From assembly GCA_027886175.1 (NCBI GenBank), contig JAJNNQ010000002.1:7312001-7376000 (forward strand): a stretch of DNA of 64,000 nucleotides, given 5' to 3'. This DNA is from Phylloscopus collybita. Lineage: Eukaryota; Chordata; Aves; Passeriformes; Phylloscopidae. The first letter of the stretch is position 1; each line of letters starts with the position of its first letter. Below, one piece after another: positions 1-14,690 of the stretch. Position numbers and translations under genes: made by a program. The notes under the pieces are model-generated. The model did no database searches. It was not told where the DNA came from and worked only from the letters and a program-made list of their open reading frames with translations.

Positions 1-3000
1 CTTCTAACCCTGGAGAAAAAAAAATGTCCCAGCAAAGCTGGTCCTGTCAGTCTCTCCTCCTTCTGGCAGGGCTGTAAGGTCTCTGTAAGAGCAGCAAGAC
101 CAGATGCTGGCAGTTGCCTTCCTGCAGGACTGCACACTAAGCACTGCCTGCCAGCAGCGGCTGCTGGGGAAGTTACACCTGGCTGGGACACATTTTGCTT
201 TGTCTGCCATGGAATAAGTGTTCAATAACATACACAAAATACAGCCTGTTGAGATTTCTTCCTGTTGAGTATTAGTCTGGCAGCCCACGTCAAACCCCTG
301 TGAGAAATGGTCCCTGGTCGTTCCAATAATGGAGATGCCACTTAAAATGTCCCAAATTCTTCCACACAGCAGTTTTGGGAGAGTTGCTACTTAATGAGAA
401 GGAAAGGGGTTTGGATTGGTAAAAATACAATATGCTGGAAAGCCAAGCAGCTATGATTGCAACACTAATCCTTACTCCCACCAGACCAATTGGAAAACAC
501 GGTGTGATTTGCTTTAGATGCGTTTAACAAAAAGCCGGATGTTTGATTTTTTTAGCTGTGTAGCAGAAAATTTCAATTCCCCCTTTAAACAGCACGATCC
601 ACTCAGAGCTATTATGGCAGCTTCGATTTTTGGTTTTCTTTTAAGCTGGACAGCAACGTTTCAAAACTTTCTCTGTTTTCTGTATCAGAATTAACAGGGC
701 AGCGAAGTCTGGTTTTTAGCTTTGGCCGGAGCGTTACGCTGATAAATCATGCACAAGTCCTCTTGGCAGGGTTTTAACGCCGCACCTGAACGAGCCAAGT
801 ATCTGCAGGGCTGTTTTTCACTTGACATTTTTCCATTGTCCCGCACGCCGGGGATGAGGGGCTGACGGCAGTGGAGCTCCGAAGGCAGGCGCTGCCCTGC
901 CTGGTGCTAGCGAAGGTGTGCAGCCCAACGCTGTGCTCCCAGCACATCTGGGATCGTTCCCTTCCCATTGTTCTGCGGGTGAACTTTGCACATGAAAAGT
1001 TACGGCCCGGCAGCAGCAGCAGCCGGTGCACGACGGCGATTTCAGCTTAATAAACGTGTGAGTGGCAGCTCTAATACTCCGGGTTTTGTTGCGCTGATCG
1101 TAATTGCAGCTCAGTGCCCAGCTACATCCCGTGTGTGTGAGTCAAGATGGGATTTTTTATTTTTTTTTTCCTGCAGTTCTGTTTTCAGGAGACAATTTGA
1201 TCCGTAGGGTCGCTTTTAAAAGGCTTGGTGTAGGTTTTATCCAAGACTTTATGGGTTGGACTGATTTCAGGGATTGTAGATAGAGATATGACTCTTTTAC
1301 TATGTGACACTTGCATGATTTCATCTCCTGGAGGAACTTTCCTTCACCCTCCAGTAAAGCATAGTTTAGTGTGAGGCTTGCAGTCAGCGACATCACAGCT
1401 GCTTGTATGAAACAGCTGTGCTATCCCTAAATTCTGGTGTGACCTCCAGCCTTGCTTTAAAGCTAATTACTGTGGCCTTCCCCTAATTTAGATGCATGCA
1501 CAATTCCAAACTGGATACCACGTGTTTTCCTAATAACACTTTAAGGAAATGAATGAGCATCTATCAGGGATAAGCTTAGGAAGAGCCAGCTGGCACCAAA
1601 AATTCCTTAAAACTTGTGTCCTAGGACAAAACTGTTAACACACCAAAAGCAGCTCACCTTGTGTGAATTGAATGGAATTCATTTCAAAGTGAATTAAAAA
1701 TGACTGAGTAATGTAACTAGAATGAGAGGTACAGAGCAAAATTAAAACAGAGACCATTTTTGAATTGTTCCTTAATAGTCTTTTATCAGTCACAGTGAAA
1801 TGGTTGTTTCATTTTTGTAAGTGAAAGATTTCCAGGCATTACACATTTTTCATTAAAAACTCCATTATGGACCTTTTATGGTTCAGATGGTAAGAGTACC
1901 CTCAAATCTCTCCTGGGTGCACAGGCCCTCATGGCTCTGGTGTGGAGTAGCAGAGAATATTGTTGAAGGCACTGAAGTTCACTGGGGAACAGCCATTGGT
2001 TACAGCCAAGGGATAGAACAATGTTTTTGTAATATAGAGACAATAATCCAAGACATGCTTGGTGTCATCTTGAGGAAAAATAGGTCACCTTGATTGCATT
2101 TTCTAGGCTTGCATCTTCAAAAACATCTTTCCTCCTCAGCCAAAGCCTTAGATTCTTAATGGAATTTTTTCCTTACTCTGTAATTCAAATCACCCTTAAA
2201 ATATCAGGTAGATGGTATTTACTTTCCAAATTTTCCTACCTAAATGGTTTGAAACTATGTTTTGGTCCCTTGGGGATATTTATTATGCCAGGGATTATGC
2301 AAGTGCCTGTGTGTCAGGGACGAGGAAGCAGTGCGGAAAGGCAGGGACAGCACCAGAGAATCCTGAACTGTTCCTGTGATAATAAAGTTGTGGAAGGAGG
2401 CTGTAGGGAGCTCTTCACCAGCACTTCAGAGCTTGAGCAGAAGGAAAAAGATGGGCTTAAAAGGTGCTGTGAGTTTTGAATCAGTTCACATCTCTTATCT
2501 CTGGTCTGAAATCTGTGTGAGAATCAGATTTGGAGAGACCCTAGACCCATCCATGCTTCTGGAGTGCCTGGTTCTTGGGAAGCCTCACACCAGGTTTGTG
2601 AGTTTAAGGAGCCTTCAGACTGCTAAGAGCTGGAGGAGCAAACCTTTACTCCCAGCCAGGTTTTTGACACCCTCACGGAAGCTGAGTAACACTTTCCCCG
2701 AAATGGCCTCTCCCCCAGGGGGGAGCCAGGGCTACCCAAGGCTGGAGCTGTCAGAGGCACACGAGTAACAGGTTTTGCAGAAGAGCAGGTTTATGACTTT
2801 TCAACGTTGTCCCATTTTCATCTGCTACCAAAATCGACCTTCCAATCTAACCTGTAGATGTAATTATCAGTCCTAGAGATGAAGATGTGGAGGAATAAAG
2901 GAATGGGGGTTCATATATCTTGCCATCCATAGCTGATGAGATTTCTTCCTCCCACCCCAAAGCCAGAGGAGCCCATGGGGTTTTGGGTTACTGCAGGACT

Positions 3001-5400
3001 GGCACATTTCAAAGGCACAGACAGGGCATCTCACCTCTGCTAAAACCTCCACCATGGGCTTTCCATCACCTGAAACCTGTGTTACACTGGGTGAAATCTG
3101 ATCATGGGCTGAAGAGTGAAAATGTGGATAGAATTCACAGGTTTTATTACAGCAAACCACACACTTAGACAGCTGTTATCCCATCTCCTCCATAGTCATG
3201 GACTGAGGTTTTCAAGACACACAAAAAGGCAAAAGGTGTGAAGACCAGCTACTTCATGAGGTGGAGGTTCAAGAAAGGTGAAGTAGCTTACACACATTGC
3301 CTAAGCAAGCTGCCTGCAGAGTGGGACTGAGTGCCCTGATGCTCTGAGCAAGATCATAGGGGCAGCAGATCACTGCCTCACATCACCCAGATCTGCTTCT
3401 CCCAGCACCCCTAGCAAACCCTCACAATACCTTATGAAATGCTATTAAACAGCTTAAAAATCCTCAGGGTGTGGTGAATTGGGCCCTTCAGAAAAGCTGG
3501 GGGGCCAAGAGCATGGGAGGAATGACGGGAGTGAAGAGATCCCTGAAGGAGGGTAAGAGCTGAGCAGGGGCTGGGAGGGGAGGAGGAGACAGCACAGACA
3601 GCAGGAACCACTGGCTGATGCTGCTGAAGTGTCATCTTAATTATCCCTGGCAAAAGAACAGTGATTAACATCAATGACTGTGGACAACCTTTATGTAATT
3701 ACTCATTAACATTTCTAAAATTGCACCTAGCTGCTGCAGCAATACATGCTTTATAGATTTATCATTTTGAAGTCCAGAAAGAATCATTAGATGGTCTAGG
3801 CAGACCCCAGCACAGTGCCAGCCACTATTACACTGCAGAAATCAGCACCGGAGGTGGCTCGGCAGCTTCTGCTTGGCTTCCACGTCCTTTCCAGAAAGGC
3901 CATCCAGGGATACCAAGCAATGGACAATCTGCCCCATCCCTTGAGGTGCTCTAAATTGAGATCACTCCCCTGCCCCAGCCTTACATCAAAATCCACGCTG
4001 GCTGCTCTTTTTTTTATTATTATTATTTATGGAAATGGTACCCACAGCCAAGCAGGGCTGGATGGGGACAGGAATCCTCCGTCCCCATCTCCTCTGTGAG
4101 GGAAGAGAGGAGGCAGCTGAATCAGGAACTTCTGCACTCTGCATCCATACTCCCCCTTCAGACACGAGTCCCACCTGCCAAAAGGTACCATTGGCCAAGA
4201 ACATTAACAGAAGTCCTATGAATAATAATTTAAAATAATGGATTAATTAGAGGAAACTGTGATCTGCTTGCAAATATGCTGCAGGTAGTAAAATGGAGCT
4301 AAGCCTTGCAGCTGCAGAATTCATTGCAAGCCACTGACTCTGCTGAGTTTTACTAGAGGAAAACAGCATTGTTCTTTACTCATTTTAAAGACCAGTCCCA
4401 GTTAGACTAACTCAGCAAAATGTGGGCTTTTTTCCAAAAGGAAGTGGAAAAGCAAAATTTTCACAAGCAAAATTAGCTTGTGAACAGAGAAAAACCATTC
4501 TGATTTCCTACGTGTTGCAGGTGATCCCATTTCCATGCAGGCAATTCCATTTCCACCTAGGACTTAGTTAAATTAAAATTCTTCTGTCTTCAGAGTAGGG
4601 AGAAGACAGTAAATATCTCCTCAATCCACTGCCCTTGTAGAGAACTGTTTGAAAGAGACATTACACAACCCTCAAGGCAAGAAAAATGAATAAAAGTCCC
4701 AGAAAAGACAAAAGCACCTCTTCTTAATGTGGGACAACCTCAATACACTGTTGCTTTGATTCTAGTTGTATGAGTGTTGGTGAAAAATAAAAAATCTGTG
4801 TCACAGTTGCTGAATAATTCTCAAAGTAATGTGCAATTGGTATTTAGCTCTGGCCAGACCAGACCTGGCCATTTTTGGGGGTCAGAAAAGTTGTAATTTG
4901 GTCACTGCACAACACCCAAGGGAGACTAAGGAGCTTGGGAATTTCATCCTTTCCACTGTTTGTCGTGTGTGATGCTCCCAGAATTCAAACAGCCGACCAA
5001 GAAGCTGCCTGCACATGACAGGAGCGATGCGTGGCTCAGGAATTAACAAATTATGCTCCTGCCTTCACAGCTGAAGCACAGTGTGGTTATCTCGGCACCC
5101 TCAGTGCTCAAGGGGAAATTTGGGAAAGGAAGAAGGGCATCTGTACTAAGATTCAGTGTCCTGGGGCATCTCTGGTGTCACCTGGAAAGCTTTAGTGTAG
5201 CTCCCCGGCAGAGGAGTCAGAGCTGTGACAGGAGCCAGGCTGGAAGGATCCGTGGCAGCGAGGTGGCTGCCGGCAGTCCCAGCAGGCACACAGTGCCAGC
5301 CTCCCCACGCGTGCCCAGCCCCGCAGGCACGCAGGGAAGGAGTGTGAGAGGAGGAGGAGGAACCGTGCGACGCAGTCTTACTGAGAGCTAGAGAAATCAC
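1..5400. other. Intergenic region, no gene recognised
   Basis: No open frame here resembles a known protein, and no set of splice sites supports an exon. In human the next gene on this side is NOM1, but I cannot see any NOM1 coding sequence. 540-1120 keeps more CpG than its surroundings and may hold a regulatory element. The rest looks like ordinary avian intergenic DNA without clear repeats. Confidence 0.5.
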
Positions 5401-5790
5401 TGAGAAATAGAACATTAGTCCCTTCGTTTTGGATGGGCGTAATGGTTTGGACTTCCGAAATAATCAATAGTCTTCCCTGCTAGTGGTGTATTTCATTCGC
5501 AGCAGTTTCACGGAGCGTTTGAGGGAGATTATATATTTATGGTTTCCCATTTGAAAGACTTTTAGCAGGTTTACCTCGAACATATGGATCCCGTTTTGGT
5601 TCTTTTGTTTTAGCACTTAATGCTTGTGAAATTGCCAGTTAATGACATCCATGCCTAAACCATGTTGCTTTTTAAAGTAAAATGTCTACCAAAGGTCCGT
5701 GTTCATACTTACCACTTCTCAAATACAGCAATGAAAATTTTAAGAGGTTTGTTACCTACTGCGTCTGGGGAGGGAACAGACCGAATAATG
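5400..5790. promoter_or_regulatory. Candidate conserved element near the 5.8 kb CpG patch
   Basis: Complex AT-rich sequence with retained CpGs (TTCGTTTTGG, TTCCGAAATAATCAATAG, CATTCGCAGCAG, TTTCACGGAGCG) and TAAT cores. It has no coding signature and no repeat content. Flagged on composition only. Confidence 0.3.
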
Positions 5791-5829
5791 AAATTACAAA
5801 CAGGGGTTTAGATTAAAGCCCTGCCTCTG

Positions 5830-6250
5830 CTGGGTCTTGAGGCAACGCAACCCCAGCAACACCAGTGGGGTACCCCGGGGCTGGGTGTTGGGGGCACCCT
5901 GGAAACGGGTGCAGGGAGGCCCCACACTCGCAGGAAGGTCGGTGTGGGGGGAGGTGGGCTGGGAGCGTGAGGCTCCCGGGGCAGGGAGAGGGGCGCCGGG
6001 GGATGAGGCTGGATGTGGGGACAACCCGGAGCTGGGGCGGGGGGACCCAGAGAGCCAGAGAGCGCGTCCCCTCCGCCCCAGCCGTGGCCGGGCTGGCTTG
6101 TGGGTGACAACGGGGCCCCTTCGATACCTCCCGGCCGGGCCCCCCCCACCCCCGGCAGAGACTTCCCCGCCCGGGGCGCTCCGGGAGCGGGCGCGGAGCC
6201 TCCCCGGGCCGGGCGCTCCGGGAGCGCGGAGCGTGTCGCACACGGTACCG
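5830..6250. other. CpG-rich island downstream of MNX1
   Basis: Very GC- and CpG-rich patch about 2.3-2.7 kb beyond the MNX1 3' end. It has overlapping open frames in most of the six frames, as expected of GC-rich DNA with few stop codons. None has a recognisable domain or consistent splice signals. It could be a regulatory CpG island of the MNX1 locus or the promoter of an unseen noncoding transcript. Confidence 0.5.
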
Positions 6251-6610
6251 GCTCCGCTAATCACCCGGAGCCTTTGATTGCCCTGCACGTGGGGACGAAC
6301 CTCCGCACTTCAAAAGAGCGTGGGAAATCCTGATTAAAAGGCTTTTCTCCCCCGTTGGGACCGACACCTTCTTTGAAGCCTTTCCAAGCGACGATGCAAA
6401 AGCACCCAGCGCCGAAGCACCGTATCTATATTTTAAGTGAGTTTAATTTCTCTTTCCCCCTCTTGCTCTCTTTCCCCCTCCTTTCCTTTCAGTTTTGGAA
6501 ACACCTGGTAAGTTGTAAAATGATTTACGAAGTGAAAGTGTTAAATGAGGCCACCAGCTGTAAGACTGACAGAGCTTTATGAGTTTTATTAGGTGCCCTA
6601 TTATGGAAAA
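6240..6610. promoter_or_regulatory. Candidate regulatory element downstream of MNX1
   Basis: Directly follows the CpG-rich patch. It contains a TCF/LEF-like core (CCTTTGATT, near 6271), GCTAATCACC, GATTAAAAGG, TGATTTACGAAG, the E-box CAGCTG, and HOX-like TTTATGAG/TTTTATTAGG. Complex, non-repetitive and CpG-retaining. Functional status is inferred. Confidence 0.35.
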
Positions 6611-6967
6611 TAAACTTTAATCCCTCCATAAAAACAGAATCTGAAAAACATATTTGCCCTTGTAGTCTGGAACACTGAAGGTATTCTTGTGAGACGCTGG
6701 GCTTTAAAGAGATTAATTTTATTGAGACAGACACAATGCACCGGTAGGACTTTGATACCGAGTCCGTGAATAGCTGCCTGTACCCGCAAGGCTGGTTTTC
6801 GTGGGGCTGAGACGAGTTTGGACACACACCTCTTGTGCACACAGGATATTTCTGGCCCGGTGGGGCACGTCTGCCAGCTTAATTAGTGGGTGTTTAATTG
6901 GAAATTAATGACTGAAGGAGGATCTTTATTGTTGGGGGCGGGGGAAATGTGATCTCAGGTAGCTTTG

Positions 6968-6968
<1 letters not shown>

Positions 6969-7021
<53 letters not shown>
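6969..7021. repeat. (ATT)n microsatellite
   Basis: About 53 bp of uninterrupted TTA/ATT trinucleotide repeat (about 17-18 copies), followed by a degenerate ATAATAATA tail. It is preceded at 6880-6930 by a TAAT-rich stretch (TTAATTAGTGG, TTTAATTGGAAATTAATGAC) that may be regulatory. Confidence 0.97.
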
Positions 7022-7023
<2 letters not shown>

Positions 7024-7269
7024 TGTTGTAATAATAATATGCATACACACTATGCATTATATTTAATTAATTGATTTTTTTTTTTTTAAGATGATAAGGG
7101 GTTGTCCAGACTGATAGGGTTCAGGAGTTTTAACGCATAAGCAAGAGGTAAACCCTGCTGACACTGACTGGGACGTGTCGCCGGGATTAGGGCGGAGGAG
7201 CCACCGCGGCCCTACGCGGGTCTTGCGCGCTCCTGCCCGGCCGTTCACCCACGAAGATGCAGCCTCAGC

Positions 7270-7530
7270 CAGCGGCGTGAAAAAAACCCACAGAGATACC
7301 GAAGCCTTTCTTTTTCTATCGCCTTGAAGTCTCCACAGCCTGCGGCCAAAAGAAAATCGTTCACAAATTTAAATCAGAGCCTCCGGGAGCGATCGTTTCC
7401 GTGCAAGGGGGTGGGTATCGGTCAAACCCAAATCGAGATTAGCCCGATCAAGTTTTTTGACGTATGGGATCTGTTCAGATTTATGATATATCGTGATTTT
7501 TGGCGTGTCGCCCCGGGGCACTGGGTGTGC
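7270..7530. promoter_or_regulatory. Candidate conserved element downstream of MNX1
   Basis: Non-repetitive block that keeps many CpGs in an AT-rich context (ATCGTTCAC, GCGATCGTTTCC, GGTATCGGTC, AATCGAGATTAGCCCGATC, TTGACGTATGGG, TATATCGTGA). CpG survival in AT-rich DNA suggests constraint or lack of methylation. No intact exon is visible. Confidence 0.35.
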
Positions 7531-7729
7531 GGGGGCGGTGAGCTGGTAACTACCCGCGTTATTGCCTGGGTGCCACCTCCAGCCGAGCCACCTGAAGCTC
7601 TCCGTGAGGGATAACATTCTTCCTTCACGAATCTCACCCCATAACCTCATGAATCCCCCGGCCTGTATTTCACGGGGCGGATTTTTACAGAAGCTCTTAG
7701 GAGGGGCCAGGCTGAGGCCTCACAGAACT

Positions 7730-8110
7730 GGTTAACGCGACTTTGTAGAAAATATCTTTATTAAAATAATTAAATTTATATTTTTAAAGTACACGGGAGT
7801 GGGAAAGCTCTGTGTTTCAGAGCTCCTCATTCTTATCCCGGGGCTAGGAGGGGGAGCGGTGCCCCACGAGCGGTGGGATGCGGGAGCGGGCCCCTCCGCC
7901 CCTCGGCGCGGGCCCTACGCGGGCGCGGAGCCGCCCCGTAATTCATTCGCCAGGATGAATTGCCAGACGTGGCCCCGAGCTGGTGGGGATGAGCCAGTGA
8001 TTATATTTAAATTCGCTATAATTGATTTCGGGAAGAGCTGCCGTGACAGGGATTAATTGATCTGCAAATTTATTGGCGAGATAAATCGCGCAGTTATCGA
8101 AAACCCCGCG
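7730..8110. promoter_or_regulatory. Candidate conserved element just past the MNX1 3' end
   Basis: AT-rich segments (TTATTAAAATAATTAAATTTA at 7758; TTATATTTAAATTCGCTATA and ATTAATTGATCTGC near 8.0-8.06 kb) surround a GC-rich core. Homeodomain-type TAAT/ATTGAT cores are frequent. It could be an enhancer or the tail of an extended MNX1 3'UTR (AATAAA on the minus strand at 8069-8074). Confidence 0.35.
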
Positions 8111-8529
8111 CTCCCAGCGCCGGCGGCGTGGGGAGAGGGGGGTCCCGTCCTCGGCGCCTCGCTCCTTTGGAAGTCAAGCCGCCCCTGGAAAGCACCGCTG
8201 CTCCCTCCTTTCCTTTTCCTGGCCCCCTCCGGCCCCCGAGCTCCCAAAGTCATGGCTCGGCGAGGATCGCCGCCGCCTGCCCGAAACCCGCCCGGCCCCC
8301 GCAGCTCCGCTGCCCGGGGCAGCTTCGCCCCGGCACCGAGGCGCTCCTCTCGGGAACATCAGGAATGTCCTCTCACCCTCAGACATTACACGGCAGTTGT
8401 GGCACTGGGCTAAATTCGGGTGAGGAAGCGGTCCCCCGCTCCCTCCCGACTGCTTCGGCCCCTCCCAAAGCACCGCGATGCCCTGGCCCGGGAGCGGCGA
8501 GCATCCTCCCCTCACACAGCGCTCATACA

Positions 8530-8996
8530 CCTCCAGTAAAAAACGCCGTTTATTTCCCCCCCATCGCACGGGTGGGAGGACCTGGGGAATAATTTAGCAT
8601 GCATAAGTAGAGGTATTTTTTTTTTTTATATAAATACGATATACAAAAATAAAGACAGTATTGAGATTTCCAGCAGTTTTAACGTTCATGACATAAACAG
8701 ATTTCCCGATATATAATAAGAACAAAACATTTCCAATACTCAGCGAAAGGAACGCGCTTCCAGGAGGCAGGGATGGGGGATAGGGGAGCTCAAGTTTTGT
8801 CTGGTTTTCAGTCAATAATAACACTGTATTCACGATAAATCCTCTTCCCCGCCCGGCATGCGGAGGATCCTCTTCTCCATCCCTCTCCAAGCAGGGAGAA
8901 ATCAGAACAAGGGGGGAGCGGGACCGGTGCCAGCCAGGAGAGGCGGGACACCCCCGCGGCGGGACGGCTGGAGGGAGCTGGACGTGCGGGGGGGGC
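8530..8996 (-). other. MNX1: MNX1 3' untranslated region with candidate polyadenylation signal
   Basis: After the TGA the minus strand runs into AT-rich sequence (about 8.59-8.74 kb). An AATAAA hexamer on the minus strand at 8549-8554 is the first good polyadenylation signal downstream of the stop. Cleavage would fall near 8530. The end is inferred. Another AATAAA at 8069-8074 could give a longer form. Confidence 0.6.
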
Positions 8997-12178
<3,182 letters not shown>

Positions 12179-12422
12179 GGGAGCGCCGGCGGAAGGCGGC
12201 TGGGGAACCCTGCGGCTGCCCCGGGCCGGCCGCGTCTCCCGGCGGCGGCGGGCGGCAGTGCGGCCGCGCTCCGCGGCGCGCCCCTTCAAGGGCCGCAGGC
12301 GGCTCCCATTGGCCCCGCGCCGCTGCGGCCTCGCTCGCCATTGGCCGCGCCGCCCACCCGTCACCGCCGAGCGCCCGCCCCCTCCGCACACCCCGCGCTG
12401 CGGGCGGCGGCACCGGGCACGG

Positions 12423-12566
12423 CCCGGGAGCCCCGCGGGGAACCGGCCCGGGACCGCCGCGGGGAACCGGCCCGGGAGCCCCGCGGGGAACCGGCCCGGG
12501 ACCGCCGCGGGGAACCGGCCCGGGAGCCCCGCGGGGAACCGGCCCGGGACCCCCACGGGGAGAGCT
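12423..12566. repeat. 24-bp GC-rich minisatellite upstream of MNX1
   Basis: Six 24-bp units run end to end. Types A (CCCGGGAGCCCCGCGGGG + AACCGG) and B (CCCGGGACCGCCGCGGGG + AACCGG) alternate A-B-A-B-A, followed by one diverged unit, so there is a 48-bp higher-order period. Identity between like units is essentially complete, which implies recent expansion or homogenisation. It lies 245-390 bp upstream of the MNX1 ATG, in the promoter or leader. It is open in several frames on both strands, but this follows from a period divisible by three and is not evidence of coding. Confidence 0.95.
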
Positions 12567-12654
12567 CTGCCAGGCACGGCGGTGTGCGGCTCTCCGCCGG
12601 CCGCGCTGGCTCCGCCGTGTGTCCAAGTGACAGTTTTTCCACCGTTCCCGCACC

Positions 12655-12670
12655 CGGCAAATATTTGCCG
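12655..12670. promoter_or_regulatory. 16-bp perfect palindrome upstream of MNX1
   Basis: CGGCAAATATTTGCCG reads the same on both strands. It is a self-complementary AT core inside GC-rich promoter DNA, about 480 bp upstream of the MNX1 ATG. It could bind a dimeric factor. The identity of any factor is unknown. Confidence 0.6.
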
Positions 12671-12680
12671 TAAACGAGCC

Positions 12681-14440
12681 GCCGGCCGCTTTTTAACGAG
12701 TCGGAAAGAATAAACACCTGCGGGTCAGGGAGTCACGCTGCCACCAAATCCCGGCTCTGTCAACAGCTTTATTACACCTGCTTACCTATGGCAAACAGCC
12801 TCGGACAGAAAAGGGAAAGAGCGGGGCGAGGGGTCTCTCCTTACCAGGGTCCCGTTTCCCCAGGGGGGCCTCGGGGACCCCGCCCCGGCCGTGTGAGCGA
12901 AAGGTCAGGCTGCGACATGAAGCGCTGCCAAGGCAAACACGTTCTCTTTTCAGAAGTTCTCCCCGGTGAAGAAGGGTCCCGGCTGCGGGAAATGCCCAAA
13001 TCGCGGCTCCATCGCCGTCAGCCCCCGGGAGGGGCCGCTCCGCCCCCGGGGGGCGGCAGGACTGTGCCCCAGGGCCGGCCGGGGCCACCACAACAAGGGC
13101 GCGCTGTTCCTCCTGGCCCCTGCCCCTGGGGTGGGAAAAGTAAAAGCAATGAAGAGGAGAGGAAAAGAAAGGGAGAAAAGGGAAAAAATGGAGAAGAGAA
13201 ACGGAGTCCAACACTACGAACAAATTATCTGACAACTTTGGCCCTGTCTCCTCGCCACTGCTCCGTGGGAGGGAGGCCAGGAGCACATCTGCGGGCTCTG
13301 ACCTACACCTACAGACCTACAGACAACGCACCCTTTGATCCGTGCCCTCGTATTCCCCTTTCCCCCTGCACTTTTCCTCTGCCCTTGACCTCGCTGGAAC
13401 CTCCAGACACACTCACACGACAGACACAAGCAGGACAGACAGGTGGACACAATTCCGGCAGGCACACGGACGCACCTGTGCACAGGCCTGGCAGGATGCT
13501 CACACCCAGCCACACGCACGCACACGGTATCCGCACACGGGCACCGGGGAGCAGATGCTCCCGAACAGCCGCTGCCGCCCGGGAACCCCCAACACGCACC
13601 GAGCACAGCCCGCACACGCCGCACACTGGCACAAGACCCCAGTGCCCCCCGCTCTCCGGGATGAAGAGGGGGACACCGAATCGCTCGTTTCAATGAGCCG
13701 CTTCGGTTTTGTCGGGGCTCTGAGGGCCTGGGGAGGCCCCAGGGAACGCGGCGGCCGTCCCGGGCATCCCAGCCGGCCCCACGTTTCCCATTGACCGTCA
13801 CTTTGTGCCCCACGCACGGGCAGCCCCCAGAGGAGGGAGTGACAGATCCAGGGGCCCGTCCCTGTGACAGATTCCGGAGCAGGAGGAGGGCAGTGGACCC
13901 ACACTCGCTTCCTTCCCTGCGTCCCGGCCCCGGCAGGGATGATGGTCACCCCCCTTCAGTGTGTGGTGTCCAGCCCGCGGGACACGGGGACGCGGCTGTC
14001 ACCGGCCGGGCACCCCGGGCAGAGCCGCTGCCAGTTCCCGATGCCCGGGCCGGCGCTGCCGGGGCGGCAGAGGATTGTCCCGCACGCAGGGACACTGCTT
14101 CGGGTACAGCGTGCAGCCCCTTCTCGGGGCAGTTTTGGGGACGAGGGACAGAGCTGCAGGGGAAACCACGGGCTTAGGGCTGCGCTCAGGGCACCGGTAG
14201 GGACGCGTGTCCGCCGTCGGAGGGATGCGCGGCTGGCAGCGGCCGCGGTGGAGGGTGGGCGGTGCAGTGAACACTTCCCCAGACGGCGATGGGGCGGAAG
14301 GCGCGGCCGGCTGGTGGGGGACGAGGACCGGGGGGCAGTGCGACCTCGGTCCATCACCGCCCCGGGGGCGGGCTCGGGCCGCCCGCCCCGTCTGGACACC
14401 CCGCGCCTTCGCCGGGCTGCTGATGGATATTTAGTGCTCG
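12681..14440. other. GC-rich MNX1 upstream flank, no gene recognised
   Basis: CpG-rich intergenic sequence continues upstream of the MNX1 promoter. Two E-boxes (CACCTG at about 12716 and 12775) and an AAAGGTCA nuclear-receptor half-site (about 12899) are visible. 13.38-13.63 kb is rich in degenerate CACA-type dinucleotides. Long open frames on both strands here are by-products of GC content. I see no splice-consistent exon or conserved protein. A divergent noncoding RNA from the MNX1 promoter is possible but not shown. Confidence 0.5.
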
Positions 14441-14445
14441 GAGAA

Positions 14446-14690
14446 GGATTTCTTTTTCTTTTCTTTTCTTTTCTTTTCTTTTCTTTTCTTTTCTTTTCTT
14501 TTCTTTTCTTTTCTTTTCTTTTCTTCCATTTTTAAAATTTCCTTTCCTTCTTTTAAAAACCTTTTTATTGTTGGGGGTTTTTTTCTTTTTTTTTTTTTTT
14601 CTTTTTTTTTCTTTTTTTTTCCTTTTTTTTCTTTTTTTCTTTTTGTTGCAATTTTTAAAGCTTTTTTTTTTTTTTTTTTTTCCCTCGCCC
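14446..14690. repeat. Polypyrimidine tract with (TTTTC)n microsatellite
   Basis: About 75 bp of perfect pentamer repeat (TTTTC, about 14-15 copies, roughly 14450-14525) is followed by T-rich sequence broken mainly by single C up to about 14685. The plus strand is almost purely pyrimidine over about 240 bp. It lies about 2.3 kb upstream of the MNX1 ATG. Lysine-rich open frames on the minus strand come only from this repeat. Confidence 0.95.

Larger units (their letters stand above)
12179..12680 (-). promoter_or_regulatory. MNX1: MNX1 promoter and 5' leader in a CpG island
   Basis: Very GC- and CpG-rich DNA directly upstream of the MNX1 start codon, continuous with CpG-rich exon 1. Two CCATTGG motifs (near 12306 and 12340; CCAAT boxes on the minus strand) lie about 130-165 bp upstream of the ATG, each next to GC-rich sequence. 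No clear TATA box is seen, so dispersed CpG-island initiation is likely. The island carries a 24-bp minisatellite and a 16-bp palindrome, listed separately. Confidence 0.65.

Noticed and set aside
5794..6333. Several overlapping open frames of 80-164 codons on both strands
   Set aside because: GC-rich patch with few stop codons. Frames overlap in nearly all phases, are Pro/Gly/Arg-rich and have no domain or splice support.
1..8500. NOM1, expected from human gene order
   Set aside because: No NOM1-like coding sequence is visible. It probably lies left of the window.
12788..13696. 302-codon plus-strand open frame
   Set aside because: Low-complexity Pro/Arg/Thr-rich translation of CpG- and CA-rich DNA. 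No recognisable domain, and overlapping frames are open on the other strand.
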